The position numbers were made by a program, and so were the translations under genes. The notes under the pieces were generated by a model that saw only the letters and a program-made list of their open reading frames with translations, did not search any database and was not told where the DNA came from. From Chryseobacterium ginsenosidimutans (lineage in GTDB: Bacteria; Bacteroidota; Bacteroidia; Flavobacteriales; Weeksellaceae), in NCBI RefSeq assembly GCF_024807225.1, contig NZ_JANUCO010000001.1:3038001-3102000 (forward strand): 64,000 nt of DNA, written 5' to 3'. Of the stretch, positions 46,539 through 55,871 are shown piece after piece (positions within the stretch are counted from its first letter, which is position 1; each line of letters begins with the position of its first letter).

Positions 46539-47141
46539 ATGAAGAAGACAATAAAAAGAACATTCAGGGTTTCGAAATATGTGATCTATAAGGAAACGCT
46601 GGTTGATTACAAAGAACATTTCTGGTCGTTTCTGGGAGCATTTTTCGGAATCGGAATCATTGCTTTTATCCAATCGCATACCTTATCTTCAACCGAAAAT
46701 ATCTTTCTGATCGGTTCTTTTGGAGCGTCAAGTGTTTTGATTTATGGAGCCATTCAAAGTCCGCTTGCTCAACCTAGAAATCTAGTTGGAGGACATGTTC
46801 TTTCCGCTTTGGTCGGAGTTACCGTTTACAAAATCGTTCCGGATATTATCTGGCTTTCTGCACCTTTGGCGGTCGCTTTTTCCATTGTTTTGATGCAATA
46901 CACAAAAACGCTGCATCCTCCCGGTGGCGCAACTGCATTGATTGCCGTAAGTTCAACGGGAAAAATTCCGGAATTGGGTTTTTGGTACGTCCTTTCTCCG
47001 GTGCTTTCAGGATGTATTATTTTGTTGATTATTGCTTTGATTTTTAATAATATTACCTCCAACAGAAGCTATCCCAATCATAACAGATTCAAATATTTAT
47101 TAAAGAAAAAACACGAACATACACACAAAATGAAAAAATAA
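46539..47141 (+). CDS. HPP family membrane protein
   Basis: A 200-residue protein with four or five transmembrane helices and the family motif LHPPGGATALIAV near residue 126. The loop SPLAQPRNLVGGH near residue 73 is also typical. HPP proteins are thought to be integral membrane transporters; some plant and cyanobacterial members move nitrite. The basic C-terminus (KKKHEHTHKMKK) is histidine/lysine-rich. The next small gene follows by 6 nt. Confidence 0.9.
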   Translation: MKKTIKRTFRVSKYVIYKETLVDYKEHFWSFLGAFFGIGIIAFIQSHTLSSTENIFLIGSFGASSVLIYGAIQSPLAQPRNLVGGHVLSALVGVTVYKIVPDIIWLSAPLAVAFSIVLMQYTKTLHPPGGATALIAVSSTGKIPELGFWYVLSPVLSGCIILLIIALIFNNITSNRSYPNHNRFKYLLKKKHEHTHKMKK

Positions 47142-47147
47142 AAATCT

Positions 47148-47492
47148 ATGAATTGTCTCGAATGTGGTGAAAAAATTATCGGAAGATCAGACAAAAAATT
47201 TTGTAATGATGCATGCCGAAACGCCTACAACAATAAGCAGAATAAGGATTCCAGCAATCTGATGCGAAATGTAAACAACAAACTTCGCAAGAATTACAGA
47301 ATTTTGGTGGAAATAAATACCGACGGTAAAACAAAAATTGCCAAATCCAAGCTCAATGGCTTAGGTTTTGATTTTGATTATTTTACTAATCTTAAAGTTT
47401 ATAAAAACGGTTCCGAATATAAATTTATATACGATTACGGTTATAAACTTTTAGAAGAAGACTTTGTTTTGATCGTAAAAAATCAGGCATAA
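47148..47492 (+). CDS. Small zinc-ribbon protein of unknown function
   Basis: A 114-residue protein with an N-terminal four-cysteine pattern, CLECGEKI and FCNDACRNAYNNK (cysteines near residues 3, 6, 19 and 23), of the DUF2116-like zinc-ribbon type. A basic stretch follows, then a region without known motifs (NGLGFDFDYFTNLKVYKN). It might bind nucleic acid, but this is inference. Spacing suggests co-transcription with the HPP and epimerase genes. Confidence 0.8.
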   Translation: MNCLECGEKIIGRSDKKFCNDACRNAYNNKQNKDSSNLMRNVNNKLRKNYRILVEINTDGKTKIAKSKLNGLGFDFDYFTNLKVYKNGSEYKFIYDYGYKLLEEDFVLIVKNQA

Positions 47493-47515
47493 ATACCAAA
47501 TTTTAAATTATTTGT

Positions 47516-48421
47516 ATGAAAGAAATTGTCCTGATTACGGGAGCCAATGGTTTGGTTGCCCAAGAACTATTAAAAAGGCTTGAAAAAGAATATTCTATAA
47601 GGTTTTTAACCCGAAAAAACAAGAATTCTAATGAGTTTGAATGGGACATCAAGAATCAGTCAATTGATGAAACAGCTTTTGAAAATGTTTCCCATATTAT
47701 TCATTTGGCAGGAGCAAATATTTCCGAAAAACGCTGGACAGATGAGCGAAAAAAAGAATTAATTTCCAGTCGTGTAGATTCTGCCAATCTGATTTTAAAA
47801 ACGTTGCAAAAAAATAATATTAAGTTAAAATCTTTCATTTCGGCATCCGGAATTAATTATTACGGAACAAAAACAACCGAAAAAATTTTCACGGAAAAAG
47901 ATGATCCGGGAAATGATTTTTTAAGTGAAGTTGTCGTGCTTTGGGAAAGAGTTGCAGATGATTTTAAAGAACAAAATGTTGCGCAAAGAGTGGTAAAAAT
48001 CCGAACGGCAGTCGTACTTTCAGAAAAAGACGGAGCTTTGAAAAAGATGATTCCGACGATAAAAATGGGGATCGGCTCACCATTAGGAACCGGAAAACAA
48101 TATATGCCATGGATTCACATTAAAGATATTTGCTCGATTTACGAATTTGCTTTAAAAAATTCCGAGTTGGATGGAGCTTTCAATGCGACTTCACCGGAAC
48201 ATACAACCAATGAAAATTTAACCAAAAAAATTGCAGAGGTTTTGAAAAAACCTTTATTCATGCCGAATGTTCCCAGTTTTGTTTTAAAATTATTATTCGG
48301 AGAATTGGCAAGTGCTTTGCTGGAAGGTTCACGAGCTTCTTCCGAAAAAATTCAAAAAGAAGGTTTTAAATTTGAATTTCCAGTTCTAAAAGAAGCTTTG
48401 GAAGATTTATTAAAAAATTAG
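47516..48421 (+). CDS. TIGR01777 family NAD(P)-binding epimerase-like protein
   Basis: This 301-residue extended short-chain dehydrogenase (YfcH-type) has the Rossmann GANGLVAQELL near residue 8, HLAGANISEKRWTDERK near residue 61, FISASGINYYGT near residue 106 and the C-terminal DUF1731-like part (PNVPSFVLKLLFGELASALLEG). The reaction is unknown in most members. It lies 23 nt after the zinc-ribbon gene. Confidence 0.92.
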   Translation: MKEIVLITGANGLVAQELLKRLEKEYSIRFLTRKNKNSNEFEWDIKNQSIDETAFENVSHIIHLAGANISEKRWTDERKKELISSRVDSANLILKTLQKNNIKLKSFISASGINYYGTKTTEKIFTEKDDPGNDFLSEVVVLWERVADDFKEQNVAQRVVKIRTAVVLSEKDGALKKMIPTIKMGIGSPLGTGKQYMPWIHIKDICSIYEFALKNSELDGAFNATSPEHTTNENLTKKIAEVLKKPLFMPNVPSFVLKLLFGELASALLEGSRASSEKIQKEGFKFEFPVLKEALEDLLKN

Positions 48422-48450
48422 ATAAAAATTTAATCAAGATTGTATAATCT

Positions 48451-49033
48451 ATGAATAATATCAACATAAATATTGAAAAAACAGAAATATTATCAGACAA
48501 CTGGTATACTTTGAAGAAGGTAACTTTCAATATTCAAAAAAAGGACGGAAGCACAGAAACCCAGAGCCGTGAAGCCTATGACCGAGGAAACGGAGCCGTG
48601 ATTTTGCTTTACAACAAGGTTTCAAACACGGTAATTTTGACGAGACAATTCCGTTTACCGACTTATATCAACGGAAATCCTACCGGAATGTTAATCGAAG
48701 CCTGTGCAGGTTTGTTAGACAATGACAACCCCGAAGAGTGCATTAAAAGGGAAACTGAAGAGGAAACCGGCTACAAAATTTCTAAAGTAGAAAAAATTTT
48801 TGAAGCCTATATGTCTCCCAGTTTCTGTCACTGAAATTCTTCATTTTTTCGTTGCAGAATATTCAAAAGAAATGAAAATCACAAACGGAGGCGGTCTTGA
48901 AGATGAAGGTGAAGATATCGAAGTCTTGGAATTGGCTTTTAATGAAGCTCTTTCTATGATTGATTCAGGAGAAATTAAAGATGCGAAAACGATCATGCTT
49001 CTTCAATATATCCGTCTGAAAAATATTCTATAA
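48451..49033 (+). pseudogene. nudK: GDP-mannose pyrophosphatase NudK-like Nudix hydrolase, frameshifted
   Basis: The first frame has the Nudix box in ACAGLLDNDNPEECIKRETE, very close to E. coli NudK as I remember it, and runs to AYMSPS before stopping. The rest (SVTEILHFFVAEYSKEMK, then GGGLEDEGEDIEVLEL) continues in another frame to 49033. Removing one T from GTTTC at 48821-48825 restores YMSPSSVTE, near the usual YMSPGGVTE, in about 194 codons. NudK hydrolyses GDP-mannose. The break is probably a sequence error. Confidence 0.9.
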
Positions 49034-49065
49034 AATTGCCCGAAAAGTAAATAAAATTAAAAACT

Positions 49066-49644
49066 ATGAAATTAATATTCGCACTGAGCCTTTCATTATT
49101 ACTGTCTATGAACGTTTTTGGACAGAAAACTGAAAAAGCTGGTCCAAAAGATAAAGCGGTCATTGAACATTTTAAGAATGATTATAAAAAGAAAAATTAT
49201 AAAAAATTCGGAGGAAAAATGACTGTGAATGATAACCAGATAGTATTCGACAATAAAATTATTTTCTACGATAAAGCTGATAAAATCACAGAATCAATGC
49301 TAAAAGAAGGATTAATCTATCCTCAACTTTTAACGGATTATCAAATCGATAAATTCGAAAATGAAGACAGCGACAGAACTCAGAAAAGATTTGCCAAAAT
49401 TCAGAAAAACTGGAAAGATGCTTTTGAAGTGAATAATATTAAGTTAAGTAACGCTTCTGAGTTAATTTTTTTAAGTTCCGACGTGAAAGTCAAAAGGTTT
49501 AAAATTATTTGCAAGGATCCAAAATTTCCGAATCTGATGATCTATTATTTTGAGCTTACCGATAAAAATGCAACGAAAGAAACTTCGGTTCAGGATTTTA
49601 TTAAAAATGCGAAACTGACGTATATTTTTCAGAGAACGGAGTAA
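49066..49644 (+). CDS. Exported protein of unknown function
   Basis: A 192-residue protein with a signal peptide (MKLIFALSLSLLLSMNVFGQ). The mature part is rich in lysine and has no cysteine pair or domain I recognise; it looks mixed alpha/beta (KMTVNDNQIVFDNKIIFYDK; FLSSDVKVKRFKIICKD). It follows nudK by 32 nt and may be in the same transcript. Confidence 0.75.
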   Translation: MKLIFALSLSLLLSMNVFGQKTEKAGPKDKAVIEHFKNDYKKKNYKKFGGKMTVNDNQIVFDNKIIFYDKADKITESMLKEGLIYPQLLTDYQIDKFENEDSDRTQKRFAKIQKNWKDAFEVNNIKLSNASELIFLSSDVKVKRFKIICKDPKFPNLMIYYFELTDKNATKETSVQDFIKNAKLTYIFQRTE

Positions 49645-49777
49645 GAAGACATGACAATTGAAATTTTACTTAAGAAAGATTAATTCTTTTGAATCAACAT
49701 AAAAAAAACCAAACACGAATATCCCTAATTTTCTTGCACAAATATTCACAAATAATTTGATAATTCAATCTTAAATC

Positions 49778-50158
49778 ATGGAAATCCAAAATATTGACCA
49801 TATTGTTTTAACTGTTGCAGACATTGATAAAACCATAGAATTCTACAGCAATATTCTAGGTTTTGAAGTCGTCACTTTCGGAGACAGTAGAAAAGCTCTG
49901 ACTTTTGGAAATCAGAAAATTAATCTTCATCAAAAAGGAAAAGAATTTGAACCAAAAGCACATCAACCAACTTGTGGTTCGGCTGATTTGTGTTTTATTT
50001 CCAAAACAGATATTCATGAAGTGTTGGAAGAATTAAAACAGAAAAACATTGAAATCATCGAAGGAATTGTTGACAGAACCGGAGCGTTGGGAAAAATAAA
50101 ATCGGTGTATTTCAGAGATCCGGATTTAAATTTGATTGAGGTGAGTAATTATTTTTAA
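49778..50158 (+). CDS. VOC family protein (glyoxalase/dioxygenase superfamily)
   Basis: A 126-residue vicinal oxygen chelate fold protein. The start IDHIVLTVADIDKTIEFYSN, then FGNQKINLHQKG and the end VYFRDPDLNLIEVSNYF contain the likely metal ligands (H8, H in NLHQ, and the final E). The substrate cannot be predicted; relatives include glyoxalase I-like and ring-cleavage enzymes. It is monocistronic. Confidence 0.92.
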   Translation: MEIQNIDHIVLTVADIDKTIEFYSNILGFEVVTFGDSRKALTFGNQKINLHQKGKEFEPKAHQPTCGSADLCFISKTDIHEVLEELKQKNIEIIEGIVDRTGALGKIKSVYFRDPDLNLIEVSNYF

Positions 50159-50235
50159 GATGAATTTTAATTTTTCGCCAAAAGAATAAAGACCTTAAAA
50201 ATTAATTTTATATTAGTTCATAATTAAGAAACGCC

Positions 50236-50793
50236 ATGACTCCAATTGAAAAATATCTTGAACATTTAGATAAAATATTCCAGCAAGAACCTGAATTTTA
50301 CAATAATGACAGTTTAATTGAAGGAATAAAAGGAGTAACTTCAATTGTCTACAGAGATATTCCAGAAAAAGGTTTTATCACAGCAATCACTTATGGTTTA
50401 TCATTAGCCAAACATCGGGAGTGGAAATTTGGAAGACCCGAATTATGCATTTCCGTAGAATCAGAAAACCTCGATTGGGGAATTGTTTCTGGTTTTATTG
50501 CTAATCAACTTAGAGGTAAATGTCCTTTTTGCTATGGAGAAACAATTAATTTCCGAGAACAAATAAGTGAAGATTCTGAAATGGATGCTTTTTTAATATT
50601 TGCGCCAAGTACTTTGGATAAAGAAGATTATTTGGATATTGATGTTGGAGCAGATTATACAATTAATATTGCCGGACTTTATCCAATCTATTCTGAAGAA
50701 ATTGAAGTATATAATCAAATTGGATTAAAAGAATTTTGGTTTCATCCCGACTTTGATAATTATAGTGTAAACAGAAAAAGAATAAAGCTTTAA
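50236..50793 (+). CDS. Suppressor of fused (SUFU) domain protein
   Basis: A 185-residue SUFU-domain protein: ITYGLSLAKHREWKFGRPEL, NLDWGIVSGFIANQLRG and AGLYPIYSEEIEVYNQIG followed by FWFHPDFDNYSVNRKRI, the family's closing pattern. In bacteria such domains have been proposed as immunity proteins of polymorphic toxins, but no toxin gene is next to it. It lies before the metE promoter and riboswitch. Confidence 0.88.
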   Translation: MTPIEKYLEHLDKIFQQEPEFYNNDSLIEGIKGVTSIVYRDIPEKGFITAITYGLSLAKHREWKFGRPELCISVESENLDWGIVSGFIANQLRGKCPFCYGETINFREQISEDSEMDAFLIFAPSTLDKEDYLDIDVGADYTINIAGLYPIYSEEIEVYNQIGLKEFWFHPDFDNYSVNRKRIKL

Positions 50794-50837
50794 CTAAAGA
50801 TTCTATTTTAACTCACAATTTTCAAAAAATTATTCCC

Positions 50838-50845
50838 TACATTTG
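50838..50845 (+). promoter_or_regulatory. Candidate -7 element of the riboswitch-metE transcript
   Basis: TACATTTG (TAnnTTTG) is about 40 nt before the riboswitch core, giving a transcript that would contain the full aptamer. Confidence 0.45.
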
Positions 50846-50883
50846 CCCCTGAAAACAGTTCTTTAACATACTTCATCAAACGG

Positions 50884-51052
50884 AAAAGGTTTTACATAAC
50901 GTAGATTAATAGGGAATCGTGTGAGAATCACGAGCTGTCGCGCAACTGTAAGTAACACACCAAAAGTTTTTGTCCACGCATATCCACTGCGCAAGCGGGA
51001 AGGATGACAAAAGCTGTTACAAGTCAGGAGACCTGCCTGTTCCGAATTGACA
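50884..51052 (+). ncRNA. Cobalamin (AdoCbl) riboswitch upstream of metE
   Basis: The conserved elements of the B12 aptamer are seen in order: AATAGGGAATCGTGTGAGAA with a short hairpin (CGTG...CACG), the B12-box-like GAGCTGTCGCGCAACTGTAA, and the closing AAGTCAGGAGACCTGCC. It is oriented towards metE, which encodes the B12-independent methionine synthase, so bound cobalamin is expected to switch metE off. Confidence 0.92.
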
Positions 51053-51478
51053 ATGCTTTCGCGGTTTGAAGCTTTTTGGTCATACAGATGATACTTTTGA
51101 ACGTATTTTGGTTTAAAATTTTAATTTAATTCAAGTTTTAAGTTGATTTAATTTTTAAACGCAAAGATTCTTTTGTTATGACTTCTTATTTTTAGGGAGC
51201 AAAGAATTGCGACCTTGTCGCTGATGAAGCTAATGTTTTTTATACATCCGCTTCTTAAAATCAATAAAATTGATTCTTCTTTGTCTTCTTGAATATTGAA
51301 GTTTTTAATTAAAACTTTGCGTCAAAAAATAAAAAAATGTAAGCCAATCCTTTTATTAAGGAAAAATTACGTCCTCACTGTATCTACTCTATTCATCAAA
51401 AATTCTTTCTACGACGGCATTGCGAAGCATTCTAAAAGAGCTTTAAAATTATTGTTTAATTTAAAAGTTTAAAAGAAA
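51053..51478 (+). other. Long leader between riboswitch and metE
   Basis: About 425 nt without a supported gene. It contains repeat-like text around AACGCAAAGATTC (about 51160) and AACTTTGCGTC (about 51312), which are partly complementary, but no clear T-tailed terminator. How the aptamer reaches the distant start codon is not evident. Confidence 0.55.
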
Positions 51479-53794
51479 ATGCAAACGCACATTCTTGGCT
51501 ATCCGCGAATTGGTAGCAACAGAGAACTCAAAAAAGCCTGCGAGCAATATTGGTCGGGCAAAATCGTTTTAAACGAATTATTGGAAGTCGGAAAAACCAT
51601 CACTCAAAACAACTGGAAACTGCAGCAGGAAGCGGGAATCGACCTTATTCCATGCAACGATTTTTCGTATTATGATCAGGTTTTGGATATGACTTTGACA
51701 GTGGGAGCGATTCCGGAACGTTATCAGGAAATTACTTTCAAAAAATCTGAACTGGATCTTTATTTTGCGATGGCGAGAGGTTTTCAGAAAGACGGTTTGG
51801 ATATCACCGCCATGGAAATGACGAAATGGTTTGATACCAATTATCACTACATCGTCCCTGAATTTCAGAAAAATCAGGAGTTTAAATTATTTTCCAATAA
51901 AATTATTAAAGAATTCATTAACGCAAAAAAATCGGGAATCAATGCAAAACCTGTAATCATCGGTTTATTGACTTATTTATTATTAGGAAAAGAGAAAGAA
52001 GAAGGTTTTGATAAATTAGATTTAGCTCAAAACTTGCTTCCGATTTATATTCAAATTTTAAAAGAACTGGAAAATCATGGTGCAGAATATATTCAGTTTG
52101 ATGAGCCTTTTTTAACGTTAGATTTAAATGAAAAGGCGAAAGAAACCTATCAATTTATTTATGCTGAAATCAGGAAACAATTCCCGAAACTTAAATTTAT
52201 TGTTGGAACTTATTTTGATGGATTAAAAGACAATCTTTCATTGGCAACTTCCCTTCCGATCGATGTTTTGCATATTGATTTGATTCGTTGTCCTGAACAA
52301 TTGGATGAAGTTTTACATACAATTCCAAACAATTTAAGTCTTTCTTTAGGAATCGTCGACGGAAGAAATATCTGGAAAAATGATTTTGAAAAGTCTTTAC
52401 ATTTTATTGAAAAAACAGTTCATAAAATCGGTTCGGAAAGAATCTTTATTGCTCCGTCTTGTTCACTGCTCCACTCTCCTTTTGATCTTGATTCAGAGAA
52501 AAATGAAGAAATTCTATCTCCTGAAATCAAACAATGGATGGCTTTTGCAAAACAAAAAGTGGATGAAATTGTCAGTTTAAAAAAATTAGCTTCAGAAAAT
52601 CCGGATTACAAAGCTTTACAAGAATTAGCTGAAAATAAAACGGCGATTAAAAACCGTAAAATTTCAACTTTAATTCATAATCAAAGTGTGAAAAACCGTG
52701 TTGAGGTGACGACTGAGGAGGATGCACAGAGAAATAATCCATTTAACATAAGAAAAGAAGTTCAACAGCAGGTTTTGCAATTGCCTTTGTTTCCGACGAC
52801 AACAATTGGTTCGTTTCCACAGACTAAAGAAGTGAGAAATTGGCGTTCAAAATTCAAAAAAGGTGAATTGAATGCCGAAGAATACGATACTTTATTAAAA
52901 CAGGAAACCGAAAGAACCATTCGTTGGCAGGAAGAAATCGGAATCGATGTTTTAGTTCACGGAGAATTTGAGCGAAACGATATGGTGGAATATTTCGGGG
53001 AACAATTGGCAGGATTTGCGTTTACTCAAAACGGCTGGGTTCAAAGTTATGGAAGCCGTTGTGTAAAACCACCTGTGATTTTTGGAGATGTTCACAGACC
53101 GAATCCAATGACAGTTTATTGGTCAAAATACGCTCAATCTTTAACAAAAAAATGGGTAAAAGGAATGTTGACGGGACCTGTGACGATTCTTCAATGGTCT
53201 TTTGTGCGCGACGATCAACCTCGCTCGCTGACTTGCAAACAGATTGCTTTGGCGATTCGTGATGAGGTGAATGATTTGGAAAAAGCAGGAATCAGAATCA
53301 TCCAGATTGATGAACCTGCGATTCGTGAAGGTCTTCCGTTGAGAAAATCTGACTGGCAAAATTATCTGAAATGGGCTGTTGAAGCTTTCAGAATTTCGGC
53401 AAGCGGTGTGGAAGATGCCACACAAATTCATACGCACATGTGCTATTCTGAGTTCAATGACATCATCCAAAATATCGCCGATATGGATGCCGATGTCATT
53501 ACGATAGAATGCTCCAGAAGCCAAATGGAACTATTGAATGCTTTTGCAGATTTCAAATATCCGAATGAGATTGGACCGGGAGTTTATGATATTCACTCGC
53601 CAAGAGTTCCGTCAAAACAGGAAATGGTGGAATTGCTAAAAAAAGCACAAGCCGTTATTCCTGCACAACAACTTTGGGTGAATCCCGATTGTGGCTTGAA
53701 AACCCGTCATTGGGATGAAACGGAAAAGGCGTTGATTGCGATGGTGGAAGCTTCGCGGGAGATGAGTGAGGAGTTTGCTTTGCAGATACTTTAA
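51479..53794 (+). CDS. metE: Cobalamin-independent methionine synthase
   Basis: MetE transfers the methyl group of 5-methyltetrahydropteroyl-triglutamate to homocysteine. The 771-residue protein has the two barrel halves: the N-terminal HILGYPRIGSNRELKKA and the C-terminal TTIGSFPQTKEVRNWR. Zinc ligands are present in IHTHMCYSEF (His and Cys), ITIECSRSQ (Glu) and NPDCGLKTR (Cys). A cobalamin riboswitch precedes it and a strong terminator follows, so it is a single-gene unit repressed when B12 is plentiful. Confidence 0.97.
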   Translation: MQTHILGYPRIGSNRELKKACEQYWSGKIVLNELLEVGKTITQNNWKLQQEAGIDLIPCNDFSYYDQVLDMTLTVGAIPERYQEITFKKSELDLYFAMARGFQKDGLDITAMEMTKWFDTNYHYIVPEFQKNQEFKLFSNKIIKEFINAKKSGINAKPVIIGLLTYLLLGKEKEEGFDKLDLAQNLLPIYIQILKELENHGAEYIQFDEPFLTLDLNEKAKETYQFIYAEIRKQFPKLKFIVGTYFDGLKDNLSLATSLPIDVLHIDLIRCPEQLDEVLHTIPNNLSLSLGIVDGRNIWKNDFEKSLHFIEKTVHKIGSERIFIAPSCSLLHSPFDLDSEKNEEILSPEIKQWMAFAKQKVDEIVSLKKLASENPDYKALQELAENKTAIKNRKISTLIHNQSVKNRVEVTTEEDAQRNNPFNIRKEVQQQVLQLPLFPTTTIGSFPQTKEVRNWRSKFKKGELNAEEYDTLLKQETERTIRWQEEIGIDVLVHGEFERNDMVEYFGEQLAGFAFTQNGWVQSYGSRCVKPPVIFGDVHRPNPMTVYWSKYAQSLTKKWVKGMLTGPVTILQWSFVRDDQPRSLTCKQIALAIRDEVNDLEKAGIRIIQIDEPAIREGLPLRKSDWQNYLKWAVEAFRISASGVEDATQIHTHMCYSEFNDIIQNIADMDADVITIECSRSQMELLNAFADFKYPNEIGPGVYDIHSPRVPSKQEMVELLKKAQAVIPAQQLWVNPDCGLKTRHWDETEKALIAMVEASREMSEEFALQIL

Positions 53795-53813
53795 TTTATT
53801 GATGTTTATTTTT

Positions 53814-53844
53814 CAGGAGTCTTTTGGAGACTCCTGTTTTTTTA
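53814..53844 (+). terminator. Rho-independent terminator of metE
   Basis: A 9-bp perfect stem (CAGGAGTCT at 53814-53822, complement at 53828-53836) is followed by eight T. Confidence 0.9.
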
Positions 53845-53908
53845 TTATATTGGATTTATAACTCAAAAAAAAAAAAATTATTTATTTTAGCTATAATAAA
53901 ATAAACTA

Positions 53909-54889
53909 ATGGCAAAAATTTATCTTTCATATCAACATAAAGATCTAGATTTAATTACCAGAATTGGAAATGACCTAAAAGAAAGAGGGCATCAAATACT
54001 TATGGATCAAAGTATAATGCAGGTTGGGAATGACTGGAGAAAAGAATTAATGAAAGAATTAAAAAATTCTGATGGATTATTGGTTCTTATAACTGAAAAT
54101 AGTTTAGATTCAAGATATGTTATCAGCGAAATAGGCACCACAAGAGCTTATATTGATGAAAATGAAAATAAAAAATTTTTGATTCCTGTTATTTATGGTG
54201 ATTTTGAAGTCCCGGATTTTATAAAGGATCTATTCTGTATAAAATTAACTGATGGAAATTATGAATCTGCAATTAATAAAATAGATGATTCCATTTCGAA
54301 TTTTATAACAAGAAAATTAACTATAGAAGAAGAAATAACAAAAAAAGTAGAATTTATAAAGAATGAATCTGCGCAATATGTTGAAATAGCTAAAAAAACA
54401 TTACAGAGAAGAGAAAATCAAAATAAATGGATTGCTTATAGCTGTTATTGTCTTGGATTTATAGCTTTAGTTTTAGGTGTTTTTTTCACTATAGATGGCT
54501 TAAGTTCAATTGGTAATTTAAAAAAAGTTAAACAATTAGATATTAATTTTTTTTGGCTAACTATAATTATACTTATCCTAAAAAGCACCATTATTATTGG
54601 GCTTCTTTTAGCTTGTTCAAAATATACATTTATTTTAGGCAAATCGTTTATGCATGAATCTTTAAGGAATGCTGATCGCGCTCATGCAATATCATTTGGT
54701 GAATTCTTCATTAAAGCGTTTGCAGATAAAATAACAACCTATAATGAAGTTAATGATATATTTAAAAATTGGAATATTGATAAATCAAGTAACTTTAATG
54801 ACTTAGATTCGAATTCTTATGACCCAAAATTTTCTGAAAATTTAATTGACGTAATTAAAACTTTAACAGATAAGATTCAAACTAAATAA
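53909..54889 (+). CDS. TIR domain protein with two transmembrane helices
   Basis: Residues 1-130 form a TIR domain: KIYLSYQHKDLDLITRIGND, HQILMDQSIMQVGNDWRKEL and SDGLLVLITENSLDSRYV, then SEIGTTRAY with a glutamate at residue 74 in the position of the catalytic glutamate of TIR NADases. After a helical linker, two hydrophobic segments (about residues 172-195 and 212-238) anchor it in the membrane, and a C-terminal cytoplasmic region follows. Many bacterial TIR proteins act in antiphage defence by consuming NAD or making cyclic ADP-ribose signals. It lies 9 nt before a helical membrane protein gene in a very A+T-rich insert after metE. Confidence 0.9.
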   Translation: MAKIYLSYQHKDLDLITRIGNDLKERGHQILMDQSIMQVGNDWRKELMKELKNSDGLLVLITENSLDSRYVISEIGTTRAYIDENENKKFLIPVIYGDFEVPDFIKDLFCIKLTDGNYESAINKIDDSISNFITRKLTIEEEITKKVEFIKNESAQYVEIAKKTLQRRENQNKWIAYSCYCLGFIALVLGVFFTIDGLSSIGNLKKVKQLDINFFWLTIIILILKSTIIIGLLLACSKYTFILGKSFMHESLRNADRAHAISFGEFFIKAFADKITTYNEVNDIFKNWNIDKSSNFNDLDSNSYDPKFSENLIDVIKTLTDKIQTK

Positions 54890-54898
54890 TATTTTATA

Positions 54899-55747
54899 AT
54901 GTGCCATATTTTTGATTTTATTTTCAACAAAGAATTTCTAAAAAGTATTTTAGGCCCTTTAATAGCGACTGGAACAGCACTACTAATATTTTATTTATCA
55001 ATAAAAAAAGACAAGAGGAAGGAAAGAAAAGAGAAAAAAAGAGAAGCTCATAATAGAATTAGAAATTTTTTAAACTTATTAAATTCATCCAAATCCCATG
55101 CTGAAAATACTATAAGTAACCTAAATCAAATGATTAATAGTTATGAGACTAGTTTAATTAATTTTCAATTATTAAGATTTTCACCAAACAAAAGTTTTGA
55201 AAGATTAGATGGAAATCTTAAAAACGAAAACTATTTTCAATCTTTTATAAAAAAGTTTGGTAAAAATAAAGTTGATAATTTTAATCGATTATCATTAATT
55301 ATTGATTACTTTAACTTACAATTAGATCATCTTTGGGCTATGGTAGAAAAAGCGCAATTGCATGACTATGAAAGGAAAATAAAATTTAATGATTTAAGTA
55401 AAAAAGCAGTTAATCAAATTGCGCGACTTACAATTCATACCTCTTATGGAATAAGCGACGATGAATTAGAAATTTTAGGAAGTATTTTAGTTGAATACCA
55501 TGTTAATATGGTCAATTCAATTGAACATCAATACATTTATTTAAGAAAGTTTTTAACAGAAGGATTAAGTAATCATATTTCCAATCCAAATATCACTGAT
55601 CTTATAGAATTAATAAAAGATGCTTCAGAATTATTTAATGAAATTCAAAGCCAAAATAAAAATCATAAACAAGACTTAATTCAAATTAGATATGAAATGC
55701 AATTTTCTTTGCAAACATATTCTATAGAAATAAATAATTTAAATTAG
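54899..55747 (+). CDS. Membrane-anchored helical protein, TIR partner candidate
   Basis: A 282-residue protein with one N-terminal transmembrane helix (about residues 14-37), a strongly basic stretch (KKDKRKERKEKKREAHNR) and then an almost wholly helical cytoplasmic region, probably coiled coil. I recognise no domain. It follows the TIR gene by 9 nt with the same base composition, so the two are co-transcribed and may have arrived together. It may sense a trigger or scaffold the TIR protein; this is inference from context only. Confidence 0.7.
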   Translation: MCHIFDFIFNKEFLKSILGPLIATGTALLIFYLSIKKDKRKERKEKKREAHNRIRNFLNLLNSSKSHAENTISNLNQMINSYETSLINFQLLRFSPNKSFERLDGNLKNENYFQSFIKKFGKNKVDNFNRLSLIIDYFNLQLDHLWAMVEKAQLHDYERKIKFNDLSKKAVNQIARLTIHTSYGISDDELEILGSILVEYHVNMVNSIEHQYIYLRKFLTEGLSNHISNPNITDLIELIKDASELFNEIQSQNKNHKQDLIQIRYEMQFSLQTYSIEINNLN

Positions 55748-55838
55748 AAAAGTTTGGTAATTATTATTTATTAAAAGCTATTATATTATCAAAACAAATT
55801 AATAATCAAAAACTTACGATTTTTAAAATAAAATTCCT

Positions 55839-55846
55839 TAATTTTG
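55839..55846 (+). promoter_or_regulatory. Candidate -7 element of the J-domain/KTSC gene
   Basis: TAATTTTG is followed by CACCCCGAAATAA, nearly the same as the sequence after the rpsF -7 element. The ATG is 26 nt downstream. Confidence 0.5.
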
Positions 55847-55871
55847 CACCCCGAAATAAGGATCATACGTT

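Noticed and set aside
50236..50793. SUFU protein as part of a toxin-immunity pair
   Set aside because: No toxin gene or toxin-like frame is adjacent.
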